DNA of 64,000 bases from Candidatus Avelusimicrobium luingense (GTDB taxonomy: Bacteria; Elusimicrobiota; Elusimicrobia; Elusimicrobiales; Elusimicrobiaceae): the NCBI GenBank assembly GCA_900315845.1, contig OOHK01000002.1, positions 310,001 to 374,000 of the forward strand, in the 5' to 3' direction. Each line of letters opens with the position of its first letter. The first letter of the stretch is position 1. Under the pieces are notes generated by a model that saw only the letters and a list, made by a program, of their open reading frames with translations, was not told the origin of the DNA and did not search any database. Both the position numbers and the translations under genes were made by a program. Shown here in pieces: positions 8,987 to 17,547 of the stretch.

Positions 8987-9057
8987 TGGACCTGACGAAG
9001 ACCCAACTTGCGACCTTGCGCCGCAACGGCGTTGCCGTAGCGCCTGCATGTCTGGCC
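8987..9057 (-). pseudogene. Decayed tandem copy of tRNA-Ala
   Basis: A 71-nt block with the same size and orientation as the intact tRNA-Ala at 9096. Its 3' end is nearly unchanged (AGGTCGCAAGTT ... TCAGGTCCA) and 22 bp spanning the discriminator and flank (8975-8996) are identical to 9084-9105. The 5' acceptor strand no longer pairs (GGCCAGA), the D and anticodon arms are scrambled, and T-loop C56 is changed to G. It also has its own terminator, so this looks like a duplicated tRNA-terminator unit with one inactive copy. A site left by integration at the tRNA 3' end is the alternative. Confidence 0.6.
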
Positions 9058-9062
9058 AAATT

Positions 9063-9089
9063 AAAAAGCCCCGCTTTCGCGGAGCTTTC
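9063..9089 (-). terminator. Terminator of tRNA-Ala
   Basis: Minus-strand stem AAAGCTCCGC / GCGGGGCTTT around a GAAA loop, followed by TT. Confidence 0.7.
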
Positions 9090-9095
9090 AAATTT

Positions 9096-9168
9096 TGGAC
9101 CTGACAAGGATCGAACTTGCGACCTCCTGCATGCCATGCAGGCGCTCTCCCAGCTGAGCTACAGGCCC
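9096..9168 (-). tRNA. tRNA-Ala(GGC)
   Basis: 73 nt, complete cloverleaf: acceptor GGGCCTG / CAGGTCC with one G-U pair, D arm TAGCTCAGCTGGGAGAGC, anticodon stem CCTGC / GCAGG around ATGGCAT (anticodon GGC, alanine), T arm GCAAG-TTCGATC-CTTGT, discriminator A. CCA is not encoded. Terminator directly downstream. Confidence 0.96.
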
Positions 9169-9230
9169 GTTATGTATTTATTATATCAGTTTTAATAAAA
9201 AAGTGCAAATCAATGCAGAACCTAATTTAA

Positions 9231-9236
9231 TACAAT
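9231..9236 (+). promoter_or_regulatory. -10 box of glycosyltransferase gene, leaderless type
   Basis: TACAAT ends 6 nt before the ATG at 9243 and no ribosome site is present. No good -35 is seen. Confidence 0.4.
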
Positions 9237-9242
9237 AAACTT

Positions 9243-10577
9243 ATGGCGTGGTATAAAGATAAAATTTTATGGACGATAATAGCCGTGGCGGGAGCAATTA
9301 AATGCGCCATGCTACTTTATCTATACTTTTTCGGGCCACTCGGGGAAGAAGTCCTTGTATTTCCCGATTCACTCACCTATGTTTATCCCGCGCAAACGTT
9401 GCTTACATACGGGCAACTGTGGGAAGCCGTTTCCGTCAACCCGCTATTGTTACGCACGCCGGGATATCCGGTCTTTTTGGCATTCATACAACTTATTAGC
9501 GGCAATATGACATGGGCCGTTGCTGTTGTACAAAATATATTATCACTCGCGCTTTTACTGCCTGTTTATTTAACCGCGCGCCGTTTGGCAACTGTAACCG
9601 CTGCGCGTTGGAGTGCTGCATTTTGCGCGGCAAGTGTGTTATATTTCTCGCTTTCTTTTGCCGTACTTACCGAAGTAGCATGCGTGTTTTTGCTCGCCTG
9701 GTTTATTTTTTTAACGGTGCGATGGGTGCAAGAATTTCACGCACGTGATTTATTCGGCGCCGCCTTGTTATTAACGGCGGCCGTATATGTACGTCCGGCC
9801 GCGTATTATTTTGTACCGGTAGCGTGTTTATTTTTCTTTGCTTTGGGCGTGTGGAAAAAATCAGCCGTACCGGTAAAACAAACGCTTTTGTATTTTTTAG
9901 CACCGTCTGTTTTGCTAATCGGCGCGTGGCAAGTGCGTAATTTTTATCAAACCGGATATAGTGGTTTTACGTCAGTCGGAGCGTATAACTTATACATTTG
10001 GAACGAAGATTTTGTGGCCAAAGAAAAACAAATTTCCGTGGCGCAAGCACACGATATATTAGAAAAAAACTTGCCAGACAATTTTGAAAAATTATCCGTC
10101 AAAACGCAAGTGCAAACATATAAGAAATTAGCCGCACCGCTACTTAAACAAAGTTGGAAATATAAATTATCGCGCGTTCCCGTGTGGGCGGGAAAAGTGT
10201 TATTGGGAACCAATCATGTTCACCTATCCCGACTTATTTTCGGGCAGGCAGATGAACCGGAAAAAGCACTCAATCAAACTTCCGCTCTACCCAAAGCATG
10301 GCTGATAACAGGCACCGAAAAAATACTCTTTTTGCTGGCGTTTTTACAAGTAATGAGTGTAGTGCTGCTGGGGATAATCGGGTTAGTTTCACTTTGCAAG
10401 ACACAACCGATAACGGCTATATTCTTCGTCGTATATATGGGTTATTTCTGGGCGATTAGTTCTACTTTTTTAGGAGCGTATGCACGTTTTCGCGCGCCGT
10501 TTGAAATAGTGTTGTGCATCGGGGCGGGGATAGCGGTAGCGACCTATCTTTCACCCCTAAAAACTAATAACCGATAG
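9243..10577 (+). CDS. Polyprenol-phosphate-sugar dependent membrane glycosyltransferase (GT39/ArnT-like)
   Basis: 444 residues with about ten to eleven hydrophobic segments, no soluble catalytic domain and the features of the GT-C family: an early luminal loop with the acidic motif FPDSLTYVYPAQ (about 38-50) followed by RTPGYPVFLA. Such enzymes transfer a sugar from a polyprenyl-phosphate donor to lipid A, protein or other envelope acceptor at the outer face of the inner membrane. The acceptor cannot be inferred. It overlaps the convergent phosphoesterase by 14 bp. The start lacks a Shine-Dalgarno and follows a -10 box by 6 nt. Confidence 0.72.
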   Translation: MAWYKDKILWTIIAVAGAIKCAMLLYLYFFGPLGEEVLVFPDSLTYVYPAQTLLTYGQLWEAVSVNPLLLRTPGYPVFLAFIQLISGNMTWAVAVVQNILSLALLLPVYLTARRLATVTAARWSAAFCAASVLYFSLSFAVLTEVACVFLLAWFIFLTVRWVQEFHARDLFGAALLLTAAVYVRPAAYYFVPVACLFFFALGVWKKSAVPVKQTLLYFLAPSVLLIGAWQVRNFYQTGYSGFTSVGAYNLYIWNEDFVAKEKQISVAQAHDILEKNLPDNFEKLSVKTQVQTYKKLAAPLLKQSWKYKLSRVPVWAGKVLLGTNHVHLSRLIFGQADEPEKALNQTSALPKAWLITGTEKILFLLAFLQVMSVVLLGIIGLVSLCKTQPITAIFFVVYMGYFWAISSTFLGAYARFRAPFEIVLCIGAGIAVATYLSPLKTNNR

Positions 10578-11301
10578 CCAAACTTTCAATCAAGAAGGAT
10601 GGAAATTTATAACGACGCATTTTTTCTTGCGTAATGCGCACATCATACGATTGGCGCAAAAAGCGAAATGTATGGGCTTGTGTATCCCAAATGCCGAAAG
10701 CGGCTTGCGGATTTTTATCGCGCGGCTTGCCGACGGCCCCGGGGTTAATGACATAGCGCGATTGTTTGGTAAATGTAATCGTTACGTCGTCTTTGGTACA
10801 CAATGCTACCGTACAATTACGCGCGGTACCTTTCATGGAAAAAGGCAAGTGTGTATGCCCCACGAAACAAACAATTCCTTCCCATAACGATTGATATTTC
10901 AAAAACTGTTTGGTACTGGTAAAATATTCTTTAATCGGGTCTGCCGGCGTGCCATGCACCACACAAAAACTGGGCATCTGCACGATAGGTGGCAACGTGG
11001 CCAAAAGAGACGAAGAACGGGCCGAGAGCAACTTGCGGCTTTTTTCTAACGCCATAGAAGCATCGTAATTGAAGAATGCTTCCAGTTGCGGCTCGTTAAG
11101 GGCGGCATCGTGATTCCCTTGCACGATAGCCAACAACGGTAAATCTAAAATTTTTTGGACGCATGCCTCCGGGTCGGGCCCGTAACCGATAATATCACCG
11201 CAGAAAATAAATTTTTCTACGCCTTCTTTTTCAAATCGTTCCAAGCACGCATTGAGTGCTTCCAAATTCCCGTGAACGTCTGTAAACACACCGATTTTCA
11301 T
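10564..11301 (-). CDS. Calcineurin-like metallophosphoesterase (YfcE-like)
   Basis: 245 residues with the metallophosphoesterase signature in order: GVFTDVHGN, FCGDIIGYG, VQGNHDAA, CVVHGTP and CFVGHTHLPF, all ligands for a dinuclear metal site. Members hydrolyse phosphodiesters; the natural substrate here is not known. Its ATG overlaps the smc stop (TAATG), so it is translationally coupled to smc. The 3' end overlaps the glycosyltransferase gene. Confidence 0.82.
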   Translation of the reverse strand: MKIGVFTDVHGNLEALNACLERFEKEGVEKFIFCGDIIGYGPDPEACVQKILDLPLLAIVQGNHDAALNEPQLEAFFNYDASMALEKSRKLLSARSSSLLATLPPIVQMPSFCVVHGTPADPIKEYFTSTKQFLKYQSLWEGIVCFVGHTHLPFSMKGTARNCTVALCTKDDVTITFTKQSRYVINPGAVGKPRDKNPQAAFGIWDTQAHTFRFLRQSYDVRITQEKMRRYKFPSFLIESLAIGY

Positions 11302-14300
11302 TAGGCCTCCGCCATGGCTTCAATGGCTTCTTTCTTTTTAATGTCTTCGGGGTTCGCTCTATCCGCCAAATTGACCGACATCACTTTAGACACCCCGCTT
11401 TCTTCCATGGTAATACCGTAAAGCATACGGGCGGCTTCCATGGTGCGTTTGTTGTGTGTAACGACGATAAATTGTGTCGTTTTGGAAAATTCTTTAATCA
11501 AATTGACGTAACGTTCCACGTTGGCTTCGTCCAAGGCGGCATCGGCTTCGTCCATAATACAGAACGGTGACGGATTATGCGTGAAAAATGCAAACAGAAG
11601 CGACATCGCCGTAAGTGTTTTTTCACCGCCGGACATAGATGAAATATTTAACAGTTTTTTACCCGGCGGCTGGGCAAAAATTTCAATACCCGTTTCCAAC
11701 AAATTATCGGGTTGCGTAAGCACCAAATCGCACTCGCCGCCGCGGAAAAGCGTTTGGTAAATATTCTTAAAGTGCATACGTACCTGATCAAACGTATAAC
11801 GGAAATTTTCACGCGTAGTTTGATTGATTTTATTAATGGCCGATTTCAAATCTTTCTTGGCACTTTCCAAATCGTTGATTTGGGTTTTTAAGAAATTATT
11901 GCGTTCGGTCAGCGCATCATATTCTTCCGGTGCGGTCATATTGACAGCGCCCATGTTTTCAATACGTTTGCGCATCATTTTTACGCGTTCGTAATCTACC
12001 GTTTTTTCGCCGTAATTCAGTTGCGCTTCTTCGGGCGTGATGTTCCAACTTTCAAACAAATTATTCACTACCGTAGTGCGTTGGCGCCGCGCGTTGGAAA
12101 GAGCGTTTTCCAAATCGTTCTTTTTGATAGTTACGTCGGATAATTCCTTTTTGCACGCATTAAGCGCGGTTGTTTTTTCGTTAAATTCTTTTTTAAGCGC
12201 TTCCATTTCGCCGCGCATTTTATGCTCGGTCAGTTCCAATTGCGCCAAGGTATCGCGCTCGGTAGATAACTTGGCTTGGGTGGTCAGTTTTTCTTCAGCT
12301 AAATGTTGCAAACGAACATTGGATGACGCAATTTTTTCGTTGCGTTTACCTTCGCTGTCGGTTAAACTGTTAAATTCAAATTCGGTTGATTTTAAATCCA
12401 ACTCTACATTATTCTTTTTAATACGCACGTCGTAAAGTTGCGCGCTTAATGCATTGAGTGTATTTTTAAGCGTTTCGGCTTGAGCGCGTAATTCCACTTG
12501 TGATTTTTTAAGCGTTTCGCCTTGCTCTTGAATTTGCGCATGACGTGTTTTTAATTCTTCTAATTGTTTCTTAAGTGCGGCAACCGTCTGTTTACGGTTG
12601 TCCACACGCAAGGTAATCTCTTTCTTACGCTTAGCCGCCAATTCTAATTCCTGTTTGAGTTGTGCAATTTCCCGTTCGGCATTCGCACGTTCGTTTTGCA
12701 CCGTATTAAGTGCCACGGCGGTTTCTTGCAAGTTAGTGCGTAAAGTTTTTAAATTTTCTTCTGCTTTTTTAAGAGACTCGTAGTTTGCGATAATTTGCGA
12801 AGACAGTTTTTCTTCTTCGGCAGCGGCACTTTCCATTTCGCCGCGGACGGTTTCTTCTTCGCCCCAATAGGCTTCCGGCGCGCGGACGTTTTCCGCCCCG
12901 CCGCCCACGAAAAAGGTTTCTTGCACCGTTCCGTCGTTATATCCGGTATTACCGATAATAAAATCAATTAAATCTTCCAACTCTTTTTTATATGTAATTT
13001 GCGTTTTAAGCGCATTGGCTACGGCATGTGTTTTACTGGACGGCACATTGGCAAGCACAATAAATTTGGCACGTGCCTTACCATGTTCTTTTAGTAACGT
13101 AACGGCAGCGTTGACCGTTTTTTCGTCGGAACAAAGCACCGCATCTAAATATTTACCGAAGGCTTCTTCAACGGCCACCCCCAATTTAGCCGGATATTTG
13201 AGCGCCTTACGAAGCGTCCCTTTCACGCCGGCAAGGCCGCTCTTGCTGACCAGTTGCGCACCTACCCAGTAGGGATCGTTCTTACCTTGAATCTGAATCA
13301 TTTCTAATTTCGTTTTCAAGGCCGAGGCGGTTGATTTAACAGCGGATAATTTTTCATTTAATGCAGCACGCTCTTGTTGCAACTGTTGCAAGGAAGTTTC
13401 GGCTTTGGAAATATCTTCGCGCGCTTTTGTATCGGCCTGTTGGGCAGCTGAAAAACGAGTAGCAATTTCTTGTAGTTTAGTTTCTTTTTCGGCAAGTCCT
13501 TGGCTTTGGGCTTGGCTCGCTTTTTCGGCGGCGATTAAATCTTCGTTTTCACGTTGAGCAGAAGATTCTTCCAAGGAAATACGATTGGAAACTTCCATCT
13601 GCTTTTGCACCAAATTCATCAGTTCGCCCGATAACCGTTGCACATCGCTTTCGGCTTGGCGCAATTTGTTTTCCAACTCTTGCGCTTGGGCAGTTTGCGT
13701 ATTGTAATTTTGTTGCAAAGGAGTTAATTGTGCCGTAACCGCGGATAGTTGTTCTTTGAGTTTGGCAATCGTCGGAACTAATTCTTTCAGGCGGCTTTGC
13801 CCACGTTGGGCTTCGGCGCCGGATGCGGAAATTTGTGCGGTCAGTTCGGCCGTCAAATTATCACAGTTTTTAATGGCCCCTTCCAACAAACCCACTTGAT
13901 ATTTGCTGGCCGAAATTTTTTCGTTAAACTCCGCCATCTCTTTTTGCTTGTGCGTTAAATTCAAGTCCAACGCTGCCGTAGCGCCTTCTTGGGCAGAAAT
14001 ACGGTTTTCCAAATCGTTTTGCTTGGTAACCAGCGGATCTAACTCAGCGGTGTGTTTGGCAATCAAAGCGTCGGCTTCTTTAATAGAGCAAACGGAAATA
14101 GCGATTTCGCTTTCTTTTAACTCGTCGCGGTATTTTTGATACAAGCGTGCTTTTTTGGCTTCGCTGTCTAACTTTTTAATTTGCTCTTGAATCAGCGCGA
14201 CCGTATCGGCCAACCGAGCAAGGTCCAAATCTACACGTTCCAAACGGCGCACACATTCTTCGCGCTTGGCTTTGTATTTGGATACGCCGGCTACTTCTTC

Positions 14301-14783
14301 AAACATTTCGCGGCGTTGTTCGGGGGAGGCGGAAAGCACACTTTCTACGCCGCCCTGGTCAATAATAGCATATCCTTCTCCGCCGATACCGGTATCTAAA
14401 AACAAATCGCGGATATCGCGCAAGCGGCATTGTACTTTGTTCAAATAGTACTCGCTTTCGCCGGAGCGGAAGATTTTGCGCGTAACGGTAATTTCATTAA
14501 AATCTAACGGAAGTTGGCGCGAAGCATTATCAAATACCATACTTACTTGCGCCATATTTAAGGGAGCGCGTTTAGCCGTACCGTTGAAGATAATATCCAC
14601 CATAGACGCGGAACGCAAGGCTTTCCAACTCATCTCGCCGATGGTCCAACGCACCGAATCAATCACGTTTGATTTACCGCAGCCGTTCGGACCGACTACG
14701 CAAGTAATACCGGGTTCAAAATCTAAGCGGGATTTATCCGCAAACGACTTAAACCCCATAATTTCTATGGCTTTTAGATACAT
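11301..14783 (-). CDS. smc: Chromosome segregation protein SMC
   Basis: 1160-residue SMC ATPase that, with ScpA/ScpB, compacts and segregates the chromosome. N-terminal Walker A VGPNGCGKSNVIDSVRW, two long coiled-coil arms (about 165-500 and 670-1000), a central hinge (about 510-640; includes NDPYWVGAQLVSKSG and a run of glycine-rich interface residues), and a C-terminal head with signature SSMSGGEKTLTAMSLLFAF and Walker B FCIMDEADAALDEAN. Length is typical. No scpA or scpB is adjacent. The downstream phosphoesterase is translationally coupled. A TATA palindrome lies about 40 bp upstream. Confidence 0.96.
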   Translation of the reverse strand: MYLKAIEIMGFKSFADKSRLDFEPGITCVVGPNGCGKSNVIDSVRWTIGEMSWKALRSASMVDIIFNGTAKRAPLNMAQVSMVFDNASRQLPLDFNEITVTRKIFRSGESEYYLNKVQCRLRDIRDLFLDTGIGGEGYAIIDQGGVESVLSASPEQRREMFEEVAGVSKYKAKREECVRRLERVDLDLARLADTVALIQEQIKKLDSEAKKARLYQKYRDELKESEIAISVCSIKEADALIAKHTAELDPLVTKQNDLENRISAQEGATAALDLNLTHKQKEMAEFNEKISASKYQVGLLEGAIKNCDNLTAELTAQISASGAEAQRGQSRLKELVPTIAKLKEQLSAVTAQLTPLQQNYNTQTAQAQELENKLRQAESDVQRLSGELMNLVQKQMEVSNRISLEESSAQRENEDLIAAEKASQAQSQGLAEKETKLQEIATRFSAAQQADTKAREDISKAETSLQQLQQERAALNEKLSAVKSTASALKTKLEMIQIQGKNDPYWVGAQLVSKSGLAGVKGTLRKALKYPAKLGVAVEEAFGKYLDAVLCSDEKTVNAAVTLLKEHGKARAKFIVLANVPSSKTHAVANALKTQITYKKELEDLIDFIIGNTGYNDGTVQETFFVGGGAENVRAPEAYWGEEETVRGEMESAAAEEEKLSSQIIANYESLKKAEENLKTLRTNLQETAVALNTVQNERANAEREIAQLKQELELAAKRKKEITLRVDNRKQTVAALKKQLEELKTRHAQIQEQGETLKKSQVELRAQAETLKNTLNALSAQLYDVRIKKNNVELDLKSTEFEFNSLTDSEGKRNEKIASSNVRLQHLAEEKLTTQAKLSTERDTLAQLELTEHKMRGEMEALKKEFNEKTTALNACKKELSDVTIKKNDLENALSNARRQRTTVVNNLFESWNITPEEAQLNYGEKTVDYERVKMMRKRIENMGAVNMTAPEEYDALTERNNFLKTQINDLESAKKDLKSAINKINQTTRENFRYTFDQVRMHFKNIYQTLFRGGECDLVLTQPDNLLETGIEIFAQPPGKKLLNISSMSGGEKTLTAMSLLFAFFTHNPSPFCIMDEADAALDEANVERYVNLIKEFSKTTQFIVVTHNKRTMEAARMLYGITMEESGVSKVMSVNLADRANPEDIKKKEAIEAMAEA

Positions 14784-14821
14784 AAACTCCCCTATACTAT
14801 ATGTAAGATTATACCATTTTC

Positions 14822-14836
14822 CCTATATAATATAGG
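14822..14836. promoter_or_regulatory. 15-bp TATA palindrome upstream of smc
   Basis: CCTATAT-A-ATATAGG is a perfect odd palindrome in the divergent region between smc and the small protein gene, 39 bp upstream of the smc ATG. It offers a -10 hexamer on both strands. Confidence 0.45.
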
Positions 14837-14910
14837 TAAAAACCCGTTTTTTATACTATTACGCGTACGGGAAAATTCCTTTTCGAGTGAGCATCGTCTA
14901 AAAAAAACGC

Positions 14911-14939
14911 TTGCAAAAAATTATTTTTTTTATTACACT
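14911..14939 (+). promoter_or_regulatory. Promoter of the 74-residue repeat protein
   Basis: TTGCAA (14911-14916), a 17-bp T-rich spacer and TACACT (14934-14939). Confidence 0.6.
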
Positions 14940-14945
14940 TGATTT

Positions 14946-14972
14946 GTACGTTAGTGTACGTTAATATTAACG
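14946..14972 (+). promoter_or_regulatory. Putative operator: direct repeat plus palindrome
   Basis: GTACGTTA occurs twice (14946-14953 and 14956-14963), exactly 10 bp apart. The second copy runs into the perfect 14-bp palindrome CGTTAATATTAACG (14959-14972). It lies just downstream of the -10 box, where a repressor would block transcription, or in the 5' leader as an RNA hairpin. Confidence 0.4.
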
Positions 14973-14999
14973 ACTATTCCTTATAAGGAGGAGTTTAAC

Positions 15000-15224
15000 A
15001 TGGCAGAAAAAGTAGAAAAAGTAGGCTTGAAACGCGAAGAAGGTTTCTTGTACTACATCGACAAAGACGGTGATATCGCTCGTGTACAAATGGCCCGCGG
15101 TGGCAAAAAAGGCGGTAAACCGAAAAAAGTAGAAAAAACCGGTATTAAAAAAGAAAAAGGATATCTCTATTTCTTAGATAAGAAAGGTGATATCTCCAGA
15201 GCCAAAATGGTAAACGCCAAATAA
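15000..15224 (+). CDS. Small basic protein with two 29-residue repeats, function unknown
   Basis: 74 residues. Residues 5-33 and 44-72 are two aligned copies of the pattern VEKxGxKxExGxLYxxDKxGDIxRxxM, joined by a Gly/Lys linker (GGKKGGKPKK). The repeat alternates hydrophobic and charged residues as short beta strands do, and the protein is Lys-rich overall. I do not recognise a named family. Expression signals are strong: a good promoter at 14911, a near-perfect AAGGAGGAG ribosome site and an own terminator. The gene is monocistronic and divergent from smc. A nucleic-acid or ribosome-binding role is possible from the charge only, and is a guess. Confidence 0.85.
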   Translation: MAEKVEKVGLKREEGFLYYIDKDGDIARVQMARGGKKGGKPKKVEKTGIKKEKGYLYFLDKKGDISRAKMVNAK

Positions 15225-15240
15225 GTTTACGTTTTGCAGA

Positions 15241-15269
15241 AACACCCCGACGAAAGTCGGGGTGTTTTC
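15241..15269 (+). terminator. Terminator of the small repeat protein gene
   Basis: AACACCCCGAC / GTCGGGGTGTT, an 11-bp stem with GAAA loop, followed by TTT. Confidence 0.85.
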
Positions 15270-15323
15270 TTTGGGAAAAGGAAAACTCCTGTCTGAGGGG
15301 TGTTTTCTTTGGGAAAAGGAAAA
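15259..15323. repeat. 27-bp direct repeat
   Basis: The block 15259-15285 (starting GGGGTGTTTTC and ending AAAAGGAAAA) is repeated exactly at 15297-15323, 11 bp further on. The first copy overlaps the right arm of the terminator, so the duplication copied the terminator tail without its left arm. Confidence 0.85.
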
Positions 15324-15329
15324 ATTTTT

Positions 15330-16355
15330 TTATTTTTTACGGCGTTTGAATTGACAGATATGATGCCCGAACAAAAAGACGTGCTTGTAATCTTTAATAT
15401 TAGTCAAACAAAATACCCACTTCCAACCTGTTAATATTTCGCCGTTGACAAGTTGAATGGTTTTGCCGCGTTGCACCTCCGTCATCAGCGCGGACGGATG
15501 ATCAAATTTGGCAGATGTTAGCACCGCGCGGAAATCGCCGCAGGTTTGTGCGGTTTGTTTGTGACTTAATTTTAACGACAGGAAAAACATTTGCTTAAAT
15601 GCAATTTGTAAATAAGGTTGATATTCTTTCCACAATGCATGCTTTTTATAAAAATCAACCAATGCTCCAAACACACGCGCGAAATTGCCCGCGTACGAAA
15701 TATCGCCCCGGTACAATTTACCAAAAACCGAACTGTCGCGTTGGACGTAGTTATACCAATATTCATTGATAAACAACATCTGTTTTACATACGGTGCGTA
15801 ACTCCAATAAAAGCCGTTATCTTCAAAAAGACCTTGTGTAAAAACGATTTGATTATTCTGTATAATCGTCCGCTTAAATGCTTTGTTCCACACGGTAACG
15901 GTCGTTTCTCCCAACAAAGCCGGTGTTGCCGTTTTTTTACCTTCTTGTTTAATACGGTGATAACTTTTCGCCGTACGCATCCATTCCAAATCTTGTTCGG
16001 AAACAATGTTTGCGCCCCAACAAATTAATTCGCATGAATTATCTAACGCCTGTAAAATTTTTTCTACCGCGCCGGGAACAAGAGTATCGTCCGGATCGCA
16101 AAAAGTGATCCATTCCCCACGGGCTTTTCCCAAAGCAGCATTACGCGCGCTGGCAATTCCTCCGTTTTGCTGGCGGATAATTTGGAGCGTGGGATACTTT
16201 TGTTGGTATTGTTGCAAAATAGAAATACTGTCATCGGGAGAGCCATCATCTACGCAAATTACTTCTACATCCGCGGGAACGGGGAAAATACTGTCCAAAC
16301 ACGCAGCGAGTGTTTCTTGACTTTTGTACACGGGGATAATGATAGAAAGACGCAT
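15330..16355 (-). CDS. Family 2 glycosyltransferase
   Basis: 341 residues. GT-A fold N-terminus with SIIIPVYKSQETL, the nucleotide-binding VDDGSPDDS and the metal-binding CDPDDTL. The C-terminal half (about 200-341) is variable and mostly hydrophilic, as in GT2 enzymes of surface polysaccharide clusters. It forms a two-gene unit with the related GT2 gene 9 bp upstream, and the pair probably adds sugars to an envelope glycan. Donor and acceptor unknown. Confidence 0.82.
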   Translation of the reverse strand: MRLSIIIPVYKSQETLAACLDSIFPVPADVEVICVDDGSPDDSISILQQYQQKYPTLQIIRQQNGGIASARNAALGKARGEWITFCDPDDTLVPGAVEKILQALDNSCELICWGANIVSEQDLEWMRTAKSYHRIKQEGKKTATPALLGETTVTVWNKAFKRTIIQNNQIVFTQGLFEDNGFYWSYAPYVKQMLFINEYWYNYVQRDSSVFGKLYRGDISYAGNFARVFGALVDFYKKHALWKEYQPYLQIAFKQMFFLSLKLSHKQTAQTCGDFRAVLTSAKFDHPSALMTEVQRGKTIQLVNGEILTGWKWVFCLTNIKDYKHVFLFGHHICQFKRRKK

Positions 16356-16364
16356 GTTTACTCC

Positions 16365-17333
16365 TTAGCGAAAACAACGGCTCCAAAAAATCATACTGTT
16401 TGGGCCACACCCTTTTACCAAACCAAACAAGGTGCGCCACCGCAACCATGCCAATCCGGTACAAGACGGAATTTCTTGCGCGGCGGCTGCCCATGCTTGC
16501 ATAATAAGCGGGCGGTGCTTATCGCAAAATTCCGGCGGGAATTTATGAAAACGCGCTACACTCCACACCACCGATTTTATCCATAAATTTGCCACTTGCG
16601 CATTCCATTTATTACGCGCGTGTAATTGCGTGGCAAGATCTATCAAATTCGCAAGTAAATCTACGGCCATTTTTTGGCTGTTAGCGGTAATGGCTCCGCT
16701 TACTCCTTTGCGATACAAATATAAAGGTTCCGGCACATAAACAATAGCATTAGCAGCCATAAAAGATTGTACGACAAACGGCAAATCTTCGGCCACGTGC
16801 CCCGGACGAAATTGTAATTTGTTTTCTATTAAAAAGGTGCGACGGAATAATTTACCCCATACAACGGAATCATAATAACCGGCGGAAAAACGTGCTTGCC
16901 ATGTATCGTCAGGACGCATGTAAAAACGGCTGCTGCAATTAGCGGCAGAACAAATGTCATTTTCATCAATCTCTTGAAAAAAACATTTAGAAATATCGGC
17001 CTGTTCTTTTTCGGCCGCTACATATAATTTTTCCAAATACTCCGGTAAGACTTTATCATCCGCATCCACAAATGCGATATATTTTCCTTGTGCTTCTTGG
17101 ATAAGGCGGTTGCGCGCCACAGCCACGCCGCCATTTTCTTGCGTAACGATTTTGAGGCGTTTTTCCTGCGTTGCGAGTTGTTGCAAAATTTCCGCGGAAT
17201 TATCGGTGGATCCGTCGTTTAAGCAAATAATTTCAATATCGGAAAATGTTTGTTTGGATAACATATCCACACACGATTTAATATATTTTTGTGCATTATA
17301 AACAGGGATAAGTACCGATATTTTTGGTTGCAT
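16365..17333 (-). CDS. Family 2 glycosyltransferase
   Basis: 322 residues with the GT2 hallmarks SVLIPVYNAQKYI, CLNDGSTDNS and VDADDKVLPEYL. It resembles its downstream neighbour in overall plan (sugar-nucleotide binding half plus variable C-terminal half ending in a basic region) and probably arose with it by duplication. First gene of the pair; no other polysaccharide genes are adjacent, so this is a small satellite glycosylation unit and not a full cluster. Confidence 0.82.
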   Translation of the reverse strand: MQPKISVLIPVYNAQKYIKSCVDMLSKQTFSDIEIICLNDGSTDNSAEILQQLATQEKRLKIVTQENGGVAVARNRLIQEAQGKYIAFVDADDKVLPEYLEKLYVAAEKEQADISKCFFQEIDENDICSAANCSSRFYMRPDDTWQARFSAGYYDSVVWGKLFRRTFLIENKLQFRPGHVAEDLPFVVQSFMAANAIVYVPEPLYLYRKGVSGAITANSQKMAVDLLANLIDLATQLHARNKWNAQVANLWIKSVVWSVARFHKFPPEFCDKHRPLIMQAWAAAAQEIPSCTGLAWLRWRTLFGLVKGCGPNSMIFWSRCFR

Positions 17334-17455
17334 AATTACTCCGCGAAATAACGCTTTTATTGTACTAAATTTCCTAATTCTCTTGATTTCTCTTTATTTT
17401 CTTTTACACTATAACCATAAGGAGAAACATCAAAGATATCTAACATCCCCCCCTA

Positions 17456-17515
17456 CGCGCGAACGCGCGCATAATTGACAGCCGCCCCCGTAAATGTTTT
17501 AATACTACTACGGGG
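17456..17515 (+). promoter_or_regulatory. Promoter region of hpf operon with inverted repeats
   Basis: TTGACA (17475-17480) with TTTAAT at 17498-17503 (17 bp) is the best promoter. A CGCGCG-AA-CGCGCG palindrome (17456-17469) sits just upstream, and CCCCGTA (17486-17492) / TACGGGG (17509-17515) brackets the -10 box. The rest of the 17334-17547 gap shows nothing else recognisable. Confidence 0.5.
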
Positions 17516-17547
17516 TAAAATTCCCGTAACTGATTATTGGAGGACTT

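Noticed and set aside
8986-9195. Plus-strand 69-residue ORF across the tRNA-Ala locus
   Set aside because: It is antisense to tRNA-Ala and its decayed copy; ORFs over tRNA genes like this (with DRTCDLLHAMQALSQLSY) are a known annotation artefact.
12037-12435. Long antisense ORFs inside smc, dnaK, guaC, msbA and secA
   Set aside because: They have no ribosome sites or family features and follow from the codon bias of the sense genes.
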